From contig OZ025791.1 in NCBI GenBank assembly GCA_964019425.1, positions 1,216,501-1,280,500 on the forward strand: 64,000 nt of DNA, in the 5' to 3' direction. A model generated the notes under the pieces. It was not told the origin of the DNA and did no database searches. It worked only from the letters and a program-made list of their open reading frames with translations. Each line of letters begins with the position of its first letter. Positions within the stretch are counted from its first letter, which is position 1. The translations under genes and the position numbers were made by a program. Origin of the DNA: Flectonema sp. DT1601 (taxonomy: Eukaryota > Euglenozoa > Diplonemea > Diplonemida > Diplonemidae). Shown piece after piece: positions 24,001 to 36,076 of the stretch.

Positions 24001-25442
24001 TTGTTCTTGCTCTTCAGGGAGGGCCTTAGCCAAAAGCTAACAGTCCAAATCTCACCTGGTAAACTCAACTCAGTCTTTGTCAGTATTGGCATCAAACCTG
24101 TAATGGTTACATTAACTACCATTTCAACAGGTTATTTACTGAAATATTTGTTCTAAAAGTTGCTAAGTATCTCTCACTTAGAAATTTTTTTTATTTTTTT
24201 ATTTTCAGCTCAATTAGCTACAAAGTGTTTCTACTAAGTGTTTCTCACTTAGATTTTTTTTTTTGCTTTTCAGCTCCTTAAAAGCTGCTAAGTATTTTTG
24301 CTAAGTGTTTCTCACTTAGAATCTTATTGTTATGTTCGTTTTCTATCCCTTCTCCTATCCCTTTTGTTCAAAAAAAGCGGGAGGAAATTCTCTCATTCAT
24401 GCTAAGATGCACTCTGAACTTTGATTTTTTTGATCTGAGTGTGAGGGAATGACCTGTTAGTGCATTGGGCATAAGCTGGGCTGCAGTTTAGATGTCTTAG
24501 GTGTTAATAAGGGGTTCCTCTTAGCATTTTTCTTTGTTCCCACCTTATGATTTTCTTGAAGAAAAAAAATAGAAGTCATAATGGTGCTTCCCTCTGGAAG
24601 GGTTGTAAGCCATGGTGTCCAACTAAATTAAAGGACAAGTCTGGGATAATCCCTGCCAGAGGGGCGAGTATTCTACCATGGTTGAAATACTCTGGCAACT
24701 GATCTTCAATTTTATGTTGTTTGTTAGCTGCTGGTGTATCTTGATTATGTGTTGATACTTGCATTTTCTTATTTGTAATCTTCTATTACAATTCTCTTTC
24801 TGTTCTGGTCTGTTACTTCATTTGTCTTGTTTAACTTCAGTTATATCCATTTTACTTTTTATTGTTTCCCATCTACTTTTTATTTTCTATTAGTTCTGGT
24901 CAGAAACTCCTGGGCAGCAAGAAGGAAAGTAGTTTAGTACTTCTGGGTGTTTGGCATCACCCCCCATAGTGAGCAAGTACAACAGGTAGCATTGGTAGTC
25001 TGTTGATCCTGAGTGATCCCAGCTACAGTTTTGTTTTTCTTTCTTTTTTTTAGAAGAAGATCAGGACATCCAAGCACTGCTGGATAGTTGCTGAATGCAG
25101 GGCCTGCCTGTGGCATTATAATAACAGGCTAAGTCATTTGTAGTTCATAGTTTACCTTTGATTTTATAACTTCACACAGGGTACTATGAACGATGAGAGA
25201 TCCAGTGGGATCACTCAGGGTCTAGTAGAGACCACCAATGTTGTGCGTTGATAGGCAAGGTGACCAACCTTGACATTCTTTCTTTTCTCTCCTGTTGTGA
25301 CAAACACAAAATACACACACAGCTTACAGTGTGTTCTTTGTGTATGTTTTCTTCAGGTGTGAGTAGTTTTTTTGTTCTTGCTCTTCAGGGAGGGCCTTAG
25401 CCAAAAGCTAACAGTCCAAATCTCACCTGGTAAACTCAACTC
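18040..25442 (+). mobile_element. B element head-to-tail array (5.4 units of ~1371 bp)
   Basis: One partial unit (18040-18585, missing its 5' part) is followed by five full units ending at 19956, 21328, 22700, 24071 and 25442 (1371-1372 bp each). Units look identical apart from T-run length. Each ends with ...ccttagccaaaagctaac... cacctggtaaactcaactc. The whole array sits in one satellite monomer: left gataac|tgg, right actc|ttgtttattc, against gataacattgtttattc uninterrupted. No unit has convincing coding sequence. Each carries three hairpins of the type CTAAGTG-loop-CACTTAG about 190-270 nt after the unit boundary. Confidence 0.85.
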
Positions 25443-27102
25443 TTGTTTATTCTTTTTTTTTTTATTTTTTTTATATTCTTTTTTATTAACTTTGAAAAAA
25501 AAACAATCAGTTTAGCGTCTTGACCAGGACGGAAAATAGAAAGTAATCGACATAGTCGATCGATAAAAAAAACAATGATAACATTGTTTATTCTTTTTTT
25601 TTTTATTTTTTTTATATTCTTTTTTATTAACTTTGAAAAAAAAACAATCAGTTTAGCGTCTTGACCAGGACGGAAAATAGAAAGTAATCGACATAGTCGA
25701 TTGATAAAAAAACAATGATAACATTGTTTATTCTTTTTTTTTTATTTTAAATTCTTTTTATTTATTTTTTAAAGAAAAAAAAAAACGGAAAATAGAAATT
25801 AGTCGACAAAGTCGAACGATAAAAAAAAACAATGATAACATTGTTTATTCTTTTTTTTGTATTTTTTTATATTCTTTTTTATTAATTTTGAAAAAAAAAC
25901 AATCAGTTTAGCGTCTTGACCAGGACGGAAAATAGAAAGTGATCGACATAGTCGATCGATAAAAAAACAATGATAACATTGTTTATTCTTTTTTTTTTTT
26001 TTTTTAATTCTTTTTATTTATTTTTAAAGAAAAAACAATCAGTTTAGCGTCCTGACCAGGACGGAAAATAGAAAGTAATCGACATAGTCGATCGATAAAA
26101 AAACAATGATAACATTGTTTATTCTTTTTTTTTTTTTTTTTTTAATTCTTTTTATTTATTTTTAAAAAGAAAAAAAAATTGAAAATAGAAATTAGTCAAC
26201 AAAGTCGAACGATAAAAAAAAAACAATGATAACATTGTTTATTCTTTTTTTTTTTTTTTTTATATTTTTTTTTATTTATTTTGAAAAAAAAAACAATCAG
26301 TTTAGCGTCTTGACCAGGACGGAAAATAGAAAGTAATCGACATAGTCGATCGATAAAAAAAACAATGATAACATTGTTTATTCTTTTTTTTTATTTTAAA
26401 TTCTTTTTATTTATTTTTTAAAGAAAAAAAAAAAACGGAAAATAGAAATTAGTCGACAAAGTCGAACGATAAAAAAAACAATGATAACATTGTTTATTCT
26501 TTTTTTTGTATTTTTTTATATTCTTTTTTATTAATTTTGAAAAAAAAAACAATCAGTTTAGCGTCTTGACCAGGATGGAAAATAGAAAGTGATCGACATA
26601 GTCGATCGATAAAAAAACAATGATAACATTGTTTATTCTTTTTTTTTTTTTTTTTTTATTTTAAATTCTTTTTATTTATTTTTTAAAGAAAAAAAAAAAA
26701 ACGGAAAATAGAAATTAGTCAACAAAGTCGAACGATAAAAAAAAAATGATAACATTGTTCATTCTTTTTTTTTTATTTTTTTTTTAATATTTTTTATTAA
26801 TTTTGAAAAAAAAAACAATCAGTTTAGCGTCTTGACCAGGACGGAAAATAGAAAGTAATCGACATAGTCGATCGATAAAAAAAAACAATGATAACATTGT
26901 TTATTCTTTTTTTTTATTTTTTTTTATTCTTTTAAATAAAAAGAATTTAAAATAAAAAAAAGAATAAACAATGTTATCATTGTTTTTTTTTTATCGTTCG
27001 ACTTTGTCGACTAATTTCTATTTTCCGTTTTTTTTTCTTTAAAAAATAAATAAAAAGAATTTAAAATAAAAAAAAAAGAATAAACAATGTTATCATTGTT
27101 TT
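25443..27102. repeat. Satellite array ending in an inverted junction
   Basis: Satellite monomers in the usual orientation (25443-26935) meet inverted monomers (26936-27102) at a palindromic point (ttctttt|aaataaaaagaa). Module A of the next element starts directly after the inverted part. No genes. Confidence 0.7.
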
Positions 27103-28229
27103 GAATTTCGATAAAGTGGGAAGTAACGGACTGGGAGCTTTTGGCTCTTGCCCTATTCCCGATGTAAACTTTCTTTTTATTTTTTATTTTTTTTAACAGG
27201 CCCAAAGGGCGACAATGATGGTTGCTGACCAAGGAATAATATTCAAATGAATTTTCGTTTCAAAGAAACGAACAGAATTAAGAGAGAGGCAGAGAAAAAA
27301 AAGAAAAAAAAAGAAAGAAAAGAAAAAAGAAAAAAAATATGAAGAGGAAATGATCAAACATGGAAAAAAAAAAAAAAATATATATAAATAAAAAAACGTT
27401 GTATGAAAAGGAAACAAAAAAAAAAAAAAAAAAAAAAAGACCAGAAAAGGAAAGAGAAAATGAAAAGGTATAATATTATTGTGGGGATATGAGGGATAGC
27501 AGGGAGATGCTCTTTTTTTTTTTTTTTTAATTTTTTTTTTTTTTTATTTATTATTTAAAAAAAAGGAAACAATCAGTTTAGCGTCTCGATCAGGACGGAA
27601 AATAGAAATTAATCGACATAGTCGATCGATAGAAAAAAAACAATGATAACATTGTTTATTCTTTTTTTTTTTTTTTCTTTTTTTAAATCCTTTTAATTAT
27701 TTTAAAGAAAAAACAATCAGTTTAGCGTCCTGACCAGGACGGAAAATAGAAAGTAATCGACATAGTCGATCGATAAAAAAAACAATGATAACATTGTTTA
27801 TTCCTTTTTTTTTTTTTTTTTATCTTTTTATTTATTTTTTAAAGAAAAAACAATCAGTTTAGCGTCCTGACCAGGACGGAAAATAGAAATTAGTCGACAA
27901 AGTCGATCGATAAGAAACAATGATAACATTGTTTATTCATTTTTTTTTTTTTTTTTTTTTTATATTCTTTTTATTTATTTTAAAGAAAAAACAATCAGTT
28001 TAGCGTCCTGACCAGGACGGAAAATAGAAATTAGTCGACAAAGTCGATCGATAAGAAACAATGATAACATTGTTTATTCATTTTTTTTTTTTTTTTTTTT
28101 TTATATTCTTTTTATTTATTTTTAAAAAAAAAAAAAAAAACAATCAGTTTAGCGTCTTGACCAGGACGGAAAATAGAAATTAGTCGACAAAGTCGATCGA
28201 TAAAAAAAACAATGATAACATTGTTTATT

Positions 28230-28268
<39 letters not shown>

Positions 28269-29351
28269 TCTTTTATTTATTTTTTAAAAGAAAAAACAAT
28301 CAGTTTAGCGTCTTGACCAGGACGGAAAATAGAAATTAGTCGACAAAGTCGATCGATAAGAAACAATGATAACATTGTTTATTCATTTTTCTTTTTTTTT
28401 TTTTATTCTTTTTATTTATTTTTTAAAGAAAAAAATAATCAGTTTAGCGTCTTGACCAGGACGGAAAATAGAAATTAGTCGACAAAGTCGATCGATAAAA
28501 AAAAAACAATGATAACATTGTTTATTCTTTTTTTTTTTTTTTCTTTTTTTAAATCCTTTTAATTATTTTAAAGAAAAAACAATCAGTTTAGCGTCCTGAC
28601 CAGGACGGAAAATAGAAAGTAATCGACATAGTCGATCGATAAAAAAAACAATGATAACATTGTTTATTCCTTTTTTTTTTTTTTTTTATCTTTTTATTTA
28701 TTTTTTAAAGAAAAAACAATCAGTTTAGCGTCCTGACCAGGACGGAAAATAGAAATTAGTCGACAAAGTCGATCGATAAGAAACAATGATAACATTGTTT
28801 ATTCATTTTTTTTTTTTTTTTTTTTTTATATTCTTTTTATTTATTTTTAAAAAAAAAAAAAAAAACAATCAGTTTAGCGTCTTGACCAGGACGGAAAATA
28901 GAAATTAGTCGACAAAGTCGATCGATAAAAAAAACAATGATAACATTGTTTATTTCTTTTTTTTTTTTTTTTTATTTTTTTTTTTTTTTATATCTTTTAT
29001 TTATTTTTTAAAAGAAAAAACAATCAGTTTAGCGTCTTGACCAGGACGGAAAATAGAAATTAGTCGACAAAGTCGATCGATAAGAAACAATGATAACATT
29101 GTTTATTCATTTTTCTTTTTTTTTTTTTATTCTTTTTATTTATTTTTTAAAGAAAAAAATAATCAGTTTAGCGTCTTGACCAGGACGGAAAATAGAAATT
29201 AGTCGACAAAGTCGATCGATAAAAAAAAAACAATGATAACATTGTTTATTCCTTTTTTTTTTTTTTTTTTTTTTTTTATATCTTTTATTTATTTTTTAAA
29301 GAAAAAACAATCAGTTTAGCATCCTGACCAGGACGGAAAATAGAAATTAGT
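27103..29351 (-). mobile_element. 5'-truncated giant LINE 3' end: A plus satellite
   Basis: A starts at 27103 (ttttGAATTTCG) and passes into about 13 satellite monomers, ending within a monomer (aattagt) at 29351 against the next A. Several monomers here repeat as a higher-order block of about 630 bp (compare 27690-28480 with 28550-29220). No genes. Confidence 0.6.
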
Positions 29352-30474
29352 GAATTTCGAAAAGGTGGGAAGTAACGGACTGGGAGCTTTTGGCTCCTGC
29401 CCTATTCCCGATGTAAACTTTCTTTTTATTTTTTTTTTTTTTTTTAACAGGCCCAAAGGGCGACAATGATGGTTGCTGACCAAGGAATAATATTCAAATG
29501 AATTTTCGTTTCAAAGAAACGAACAGAATTAAGAGAGAGGTAGAGAAAAAAAAAAAAAAAAAAAAAAAAAAAAGAAAGAATAGAAAAAAAAAATGAAGAG
29601 GAAATAATCAAACATGAAAAAAAAAAAAAAAAAATAAAATATAAATAAAAAACGTTGTATGAAAAAGGAAAAAAAGAAAAAAAAAAGACCAGAAAAGGAA
29701 AGAGAAAATGAAAAGGTATAATATTATTGTGGGGATATGAGGATAGCAGGGAGATGCTCTTTTTTTTTTTTTTTTTTTCTTTTTTTTTTTATTTATTATT
29801 TAAAAAAAGAAACAATCAGTTTAGCGTCTCGATCAGGACGGAAAATAGAAATTAATCGACATAGTCGATCGATAGAAAAAAAACAATGATAACATTGTTT
29901 ATTCCTTTTTTTTTTTTTTTTTTTTTTATTCTTTTTATTTATTTTTAAAGAAAAAACAATCAGTTTAGCGTCCTGACCAGGACGGAAAATTGAAAGTGAT
30001 CGACATAGTCGATCGATAGAAAAAAAACAATGATAACATTGTTTATTCCTTTTTTTTTTTTTTTTTTTTTTATTCTTTTTATTTATTTTTAAAGAAAAAA
30101 CAATCAGTTTAGCGTCCTGACCAGGACGGAAAATTGAAAGTGATCGACATAGTCGATCGATAGAAAAAAAACAATGATAACATTGTTTATTCTTTTTTTT
30201 TTTTTTTTTTTTTTTTAAATCCTTTTAATTATTTTAAAGAAAAACAATCAGTTTAGCGTCTTGACCAGGGCGGAAAATAGAAAGTAATCGACATAGTCGA
30301 TCGATAAAAAAAAAACAATGATAACATTGTTTATTCCTTTTTTTTTTTTTTTTTTTTTATTCTTTTTATTTATTTTTAAAGAAAAAACAATCAGTTTAGC
30401 GTCCTGACCAGGACGGAAAATTGAAAGTGATCGACATAGTCGATCGATAAAAAAACAATGATAACATTGTTTAT

Positions 30475-30513
<39 letters not shown>

Positions 30514-31287
30514 CTTTTAATTATTTTTTAAAGAAAAAACAATCAGTTTAGCGTCTTGACCAGGACGGAAAATAGAAAGTGATCGACATAGTCGATCGAT
30601 AAAAAACAATGATAACATTGTTTATTCTTTTTTTTTTTTTTTTTTTTTTTTAATCCTTTTTATTATTTTAAAGAAAAAACAATCAGTTTAGCGTCTTGAC
30701 CAGGACGGAAAATAGAAAGTGATCGACATAGTCGATCGATAAAAAAACAATGATAACATTGTTTATTCTTTTTTTTTTTTTTTTTTTAAATTCTTTTTAT
30801 TTATTTTTAAAGAAAAAAAAACGGAAAATAAAAATTAGTCGACAAAGTCGAACGATAAAAAAAAAACAATGATAACATTGTTTATTCTTTTTTTTTTTGT
30901 TTTTTTTTATTCTTTTTTATTAATTTTGAAAAAAAAACAATCAGTTTAGCGTCTTGACTAGGACGGAAAATAGAAAGTAATCGACATAGTCGATCGATAA
31001 AAAAAAACAATGATAACATTGTTTACTCTTTTTTTTTTTTTTTTTTTAAATTCTTTTTATTTTAAAAAGAAAAAAAACGGAAAATAGAAATTAGTCGACA
31101 AAGTCGAACGATAAAAAAAAAACAATGATAACATTGTTTATTCTTTTTTTTTTATTTTTTTTTTTTATATTCTTTTTTATTAATTTTGAAAAAAAAACAA
31201 TCAGTTTAGCGTCTTGACCAGGACGGAAAATAGAAAGCGATCGACATAGTCGATCGATAAAAAAAAACAATGATAACATTGTTTATT

Positions 31288-31320
<33 letters not shown>

Positions 31321-31322
<2 letters not shown>

Positions 31323-32091
31323 TAGATGGAAGTGCCCTACAATTTGGAGGGCGTGTAGGGCGCTTGTAGGGCGCTTTTAATATAAATATTATTTTGGAGG
31401 GCGCTTTTTTTTTCCTTTTTTATTACTATAAGACAGCTAAATTGACGTCGACTTACACTGACGCACAAGTATTTTGACGCAGAAGCAAAAAAAAATTTTT
31501 GACATGCTTGGCAGTCTTTCGAAAAAGAGAAAAAAGGGTGTCACGGGGTTCGAACCCGAGACCTCCAGGTCATGGTTCGGAGGTCAACAATGGCAAAAAC
31601 AATGGGCTACTCCTTGAGAGCTTCCGGAGCCTGCTGCAATCCCTGAAGCTGAAACTCAGTTCAGTGGACGATGCATCCCAGATCTACAAGGAGCTGATTA
31701 GCCCGCAGAATGCACCGAGTCGAATATAGAGGGATTCGAGGAGGGAGAGTGCGTTCTTGCTAACCTGTTAATAGGCCGGTCTTCACGGTACCTTGTGAGA
31801 AAAAAAAAGAAGTTTACTGGTGGCAAGTAAACTGATATCCCAGAGACGCATTTGATCAGGCGAACCGGAGAAAAGTCAAATAAGATGCGATTCGACCCTC
31901 GCTGAGGGCAGGGGTGTGTCAAAATGAGCTCGGCATTATATTAAATTTAATTAAAAAAGCGCCCTACGCGCCCTCCAGCGCCCTATTTTGGCCCTATTTT
32001 GGCCCTACAATGGCCCTATTTTGGCCCTACAAATTTTTGTGGCTGATTTTCACCAGGCGCCCTCCAAATTTGGAGGGCACTTCCATCTATG
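31321..32091. mobile_element. CATAGATGG TIR element, complete copy (771 bp)
   Basis: Inverted ends of about 33 bp (catagatggaagtgccctMc... ttggagggcg), flanked by TTAAAT at 31315-31320 and 32092-32097, a 6-bp target duplication in the satellite. The interior holds a run of gccctattttg-type repeats near the right end. It also holds a B-box-like ggttcgaaccc around 31548, which on the minus strand forms the 3' half of a tRNA-like sequence followed by a T-run. Non-autonomous; superfamily not determined. Confidence 0.75.
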
Positions 32092-32490
32092 TTAAATCCT
32101 TTTTTTTTTTTAAAGAAAAAACAATCAGTTTAGCGTCTTGACCAGGACGGAAAATAGAAAGTAATCGACATAGTCGATCGATAAAATAAAAACAATGATA
32201 ACATTGTTTATTCCTTTTTTTTTTTTTTTTATTCTTTTTATTTATTTTTAAAGAAAAAACAATCAGTTTAGCGTCCTGACCAGGACGGGAAATAGAAAGT
32301 GATCGACATAGTCGATCGATAAAAAAACAATGATAACATTGTTTATTCTTTTTTTTTTTTTTTTTTTTTTTTTTAATTCTTTTTATTTATTTTTTAAAGA
32401 AAAAACATCAGTTTAGCGTCTTGACCAGGACGGAAAATAGAAATTAGTCGACAAAGTCGATCGATAACAAAACAATGATAACATTGTTTA

Positions 32491-32521
<31 letters not shown>

Positions 32522-33971
32522 TTCTTTTTATTTATTTTTTAAAGAAAAAACAATCAGTTTAGCGTCCTGACCAGGACGGAAAATAGAAAGTAATCGACAT
32601 AGTCGATCGATAAAAAAAACAATGATAACATTGTTTAATCTTTTTTTTTTTTTTTTTTTTTTTATTCTTTTTATTTATTTAGAAAAAACAATCAGTTTAG
32701 CGTCTTGACCAGGACGGAAAATAGAAATTAGTCGACAAAGTCGATCGATAAAAAAACAATGATAACATTGTTTATTCTTTTTTTTTTTTTTTTTTTTTTA
32801 AATTCTTTTTATTTATTTTTTAAGAAAAAAAAACGGAAAATAGAAATTAGTCGACAAAGTCGAACGATAAAAAAACAATGATAACATTGTTTATTCTTTT
32901 TTTTATTTTTTTTTTTTATTCTTTTTTATTAATTTTGAAAAAAAAAAAAAACCAATCAGTTTAGCGTCTTGACCAGGACGGAAAATAGAAAGTAATCGAC
33001 ATAGTCGATCGATAAAAAAACAATGATAACATTGTTTATTCTTTTTTTTTTTTTTTTTTTTAAATTCTTTTTATTTATTTTTTAAGAAGAAAAACGGAAA
33101 ATAGAAATTAGTCGACAAAGTCGAACGATAAAAAAACAATGATAACATTGTTTATTCTTTTTTTTATTTTTTTTTTTATATTCTTTTTTATTAATTTTGA
33201 AAAACAAAAAAAAAAACAATCAGTTTAGCGTCTTGACCAGGACGGAAAATAGAAAGTAATCGACATAGTCGATCGATAAAAATACAATGATAACATTGTT
33301 TAATCTTTTATAATTTTTTATTTTTTTTTTTGTTTTAAAAAAAAAAAAAAAAAACAAGCGGAATTGATCATAATGGGTGGTAGGGGTTGTTATAACTTCG
33401 TTTGAAAATTCTTCTTTTTTGATTTCTTTTTTTTTTTCTTTTTACAGGAGTTAAGATCACTTTCAGGAGACAACACATTAACAAGAGCAGCAAGCAGAGT
33501 TGACACTATCAATTCAAATTTGAAATACCGGGAATTAATTTACAAGGAGGTATCTCAAGTGACTTGGTATCTCTAGCGTGTCGGTATCTCTGGAGTGCTG
33601 GTATCTCGTATGTGCGTTGGTATCTCATGAGTGATGGTATCTCTTGTGCATTAGAGAAGCGAAAAAGAATGTCATGACCATGACGGAAGAATTGAGGAAT
33701 TGAGTTAACATGTTCAATTTAACTTATTTAAACTTTTTTTTTTTTTTTTTAACAGACCGTAACTATTTGAAAATAAAATGTAGATGGGAAACAGTGAAAA
33801 GTAAAATGGATGATAAAATTAAATGAGAAATATGACATAACAGACCAGATAGAGAGTATTAAAAGGAAATTGAAAAGGAAAAGAGAAACTAGGTTAACAC
33901 TTATTTAAAATTAAGACCGGTTAGTCAGTTTAAGGTCTTGACTAGGACCAACAAAAAAGAAAGAAAAAAAA

Positions 33972-34800
33972 ATTAACGATCAAGCTGAGCTGATCTTGTT
34001 TTTATTACAAATAGGGGAGCGGGAGGGATGGAAGGAATAGAGGAAAAAAAAAGAAAAGGTTGATCAATTGGATCTGATCGTCGAGAAGAAGAAATTATTT
34101 TAAAGGTTGATCGGTATAGCCGATCGTTGAGAAAAATAAACAGATATAAATACAATCAGTTTAAATTAAAAAAAGAAAAAAAGATTAACGATCAAGCTGA
34201 GCTGATCTTGTTTTTATTACAAATAGGGGAGCGGGAGGGATGGAAGGAATAGAGGGAAAAAAAAAGAAAAGGTTGATCAATTGGATCTGATCGTCGAGAA
34301 GAAGAAATTATTTTAAAGGTTGATCGGTATAGCCGATCGTTGAGAAAAATAAACAGATATAAATACAATCAGTTTAAATTAAAAAAAGAAAAAAAGATTA
34401 ACGATCAAGCTGAGCTGATCTTGTTTTTATTACAAATAGGGGAGCGGGAGGGATGGAAGGAATAGAGGAAAAAAAAAAGAAAAGGTTGATCAATTGGATC
34501 TGATCGTCGAGAAGAAGAAATTATTTTAAAGGTTGATCGGTATAGCCGATCGTCGAGAAAAATAAACAGATATAAATACAATCAGTTTAAATTAAAAAAA
34601 GAAAAAAAGATTAACGATCAAGCTGAGCTGATCTTGTTTTTTTTAAAATTAGGGGAGCGGGAGGGATGGAAGGAATAAAGGAAAAAAAAAAAAAAAAAAG
34701 GTCGATCAATTGGATCTGATCGTCGAGAAGAAGAAAACAATTATTTATAAAAAAAAATGGTCGGTATAGCCGATCGTTGAGAAAAGAACAGATATAAATA
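33972..34800 (-). repeat. ~213-bp tandem repeats of module U
   Basis: Four units start at about 33972, 34184, 34397 and 34610. Each carries gatcaagctgagctgatc, a purine-rich GGGAGGGATGG block, the inverted repeat GATCGGT-ATA-GCCGATC, and acaatcagttta. The last motif and the ATA-loop inverted repeat are also hallmarks of the ~130-140-bp satellite monomer. Two units are seen at 42000-42340 and at 47440-47870. Confidence 0.8.
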
Positions 34801-35305
34801 CAATCGGTTTTGGTGATCGACGAGTGGAGCGATCACTTGACAAGAAGGAAAAAGAAAGGACCGATTAATTGGGGCTTTGATTGTATTCCCAAGGCATGTT
34901 TTTTTTTTTTTTTTTTTTATTATTCATTTACATTATTATTTTTTTTTTTTTTTTTTAAATTAATAATCACATTTTGTTCAAAAATATTTCATATTAGAGT
35001 AAAAGAAAAAGAAAAAAAGAAATAAGAGAAAAAAAAAAAAAAAAAAAAACCATTGCTGGCCCCCTCACCACTCATAGAGGATGAGGAGGCCAGTAAGGCG
35101 TCACTCAAATCTATGCCAAGCCTTGGGAACTTGGATTGGGGTTTAGACCATTTATAATTAACAATTAACAATTAACCTGATTAACGTTATGATCTGACGG
35201 ACATAAACATATCGATAAAATAATACAAACAAAAACGAACAATAAATAATAAATAAGCTAAAAAACTAAATAAACAAAGTGATGTGAAAGTAAGGAAAAA
35301 GAGAA

Positions 35306-35868
35306 TTACAAGGGGGTGGAGTCACCGTGAACGTCATCAGCAGAACATCTCCTTCGATTGTAACGATATCTTGATGGAGGGGTTCGTTTTTTCAGAGTTG
35401 AACGCTCAGACTTTCTCGGCGGAGTTTCATTTTCCTCATGTTCTTCTGTGTCTGGCGGACTCAAACCTTCTGCCCATGAAGCTAATTGGAACTTCAGGGC
35501 CGCAATTTGAGACCGTGCCAAGGCGAGTTGAGCATTTAAATCGCTCGCCAGTCCCGTTAACATCATGGATTGCTCAAGCTGCTCTGCGTGAGTTGTACAC
35601 CGTTGGTGATTCAGCTCCGAGAGGCGAAGTTGGGCATCCAGAAGTTGTTCTGAGAGCTCTGCCGCTTTCTCGTTTGTTTCGAGAGAGTCATCTACTGCTC
35701 GACAGTAATTCTCGAGTAAGTCAATCCTACCCTCGGACCATTGTCTCGCAATAGGTGTATTCTCTTTAACGGAGATAACGTGACTCTCTTGTCGTAAAAT
35801 CTTGGTCGGCGTGCGGTCGAGAGCTTCACTCTGCGGCATTGTCGGAGGAATTGAGGCTAGAGGACAAA
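35306..35868 (-). pseudogene. LINE ORF, C-terminal fragment
   Basis: Reverse-strand fragment of about 188 codons. Its sequence is the same as the end of the 48358-51288 ORF (from CPLASIPPTMPQSEALDRTP to the final DSTPL). It contains two predicted coiled-coil stretches rich in Leu, Glu and Gln, and an Arg/Lys-rich tail (RYRYNRRR). The plus-strand 156-aa frame over the same bases is a shadow. Upstream coding sequence is lost at 35868 by 5' truncation. Confidence 0.7.
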
Positions 35869-36076
35869 GTCGATCGATAAGAAACAATGATAACATTGTT
35901 TATTCTTTTTTTTTTTTTATTTTTTTTTTAAATTTTTTTTATTTATTTTTAAAAAAAAAAAAAAACAATCAGTTTAGCATCTTGACCAGGACGGAAAATA
36001 GAAAGTAATCGACATAGTCGATCGATAAAAAAAAACAATGATAACATTGTTTATTCCTTTTTTTTTTTTTAAGGTT
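35869..36076 (-). repeat. Satellite remnant between two LINE copies
   Basis: About one and a half monomers (tcgatcgataagaaacaatg... to aaggtt) between the 5' truncation point of one LINE copy and module A of the next. Confidence 0.7.

Larger units (their letters stand above)
13550..26935 (-). mobile_element. Giant LINE 3' end loaded with nested insertions
   Basis: One A-plus-satellite copy can be followed across its insertions. A runs 13550-13805 and resumes at 16249. It is broken again at 16324-17155 (B), resumes (aaaaggtataatatt), is broken at 17232-17659 (TA MITE), and passes into satellite at about 17690. It is broken at 18040-25442 (B array), and satellite continues to about 26935. Flanking bases of each interruption rejoin to the sequence seen in uninterrupted copies. 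At 26936 the satellite turns into inverted orientation. Confidence 0.6.
29352..35868 (-). mobile_element. Giant LINE 3' end reaching into the coding region
   Basis: In order on the plus strand: A (29352), satellite with the TIR element at 31321-32091 inserted, module U (from ~33340), four ~213-bp repeats, a LINE 3' untranslated region (~34805-35305), and the last ~190 codons of the LINE ORF. It ends at 35868 in ggacaaag, where satellite tcgatcgat begins. This copy physically links A, satellite, U and LINE coding sequence. Confidence 0.65.

Noticed and set aside
18077-25116. Repeated 60-62-aa frames in every B unit
   Set aside because: Both frames are on the antisense strand of the element, differ in length between B copies, and contain no recognisable domain or start context. 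Not supported as genes.
35284-35754. 156-aa plus-strand frame (also 48336-48806)
   Set aside because: It is the opposite-strand shadow of the LINE C-terminal coding sequence.
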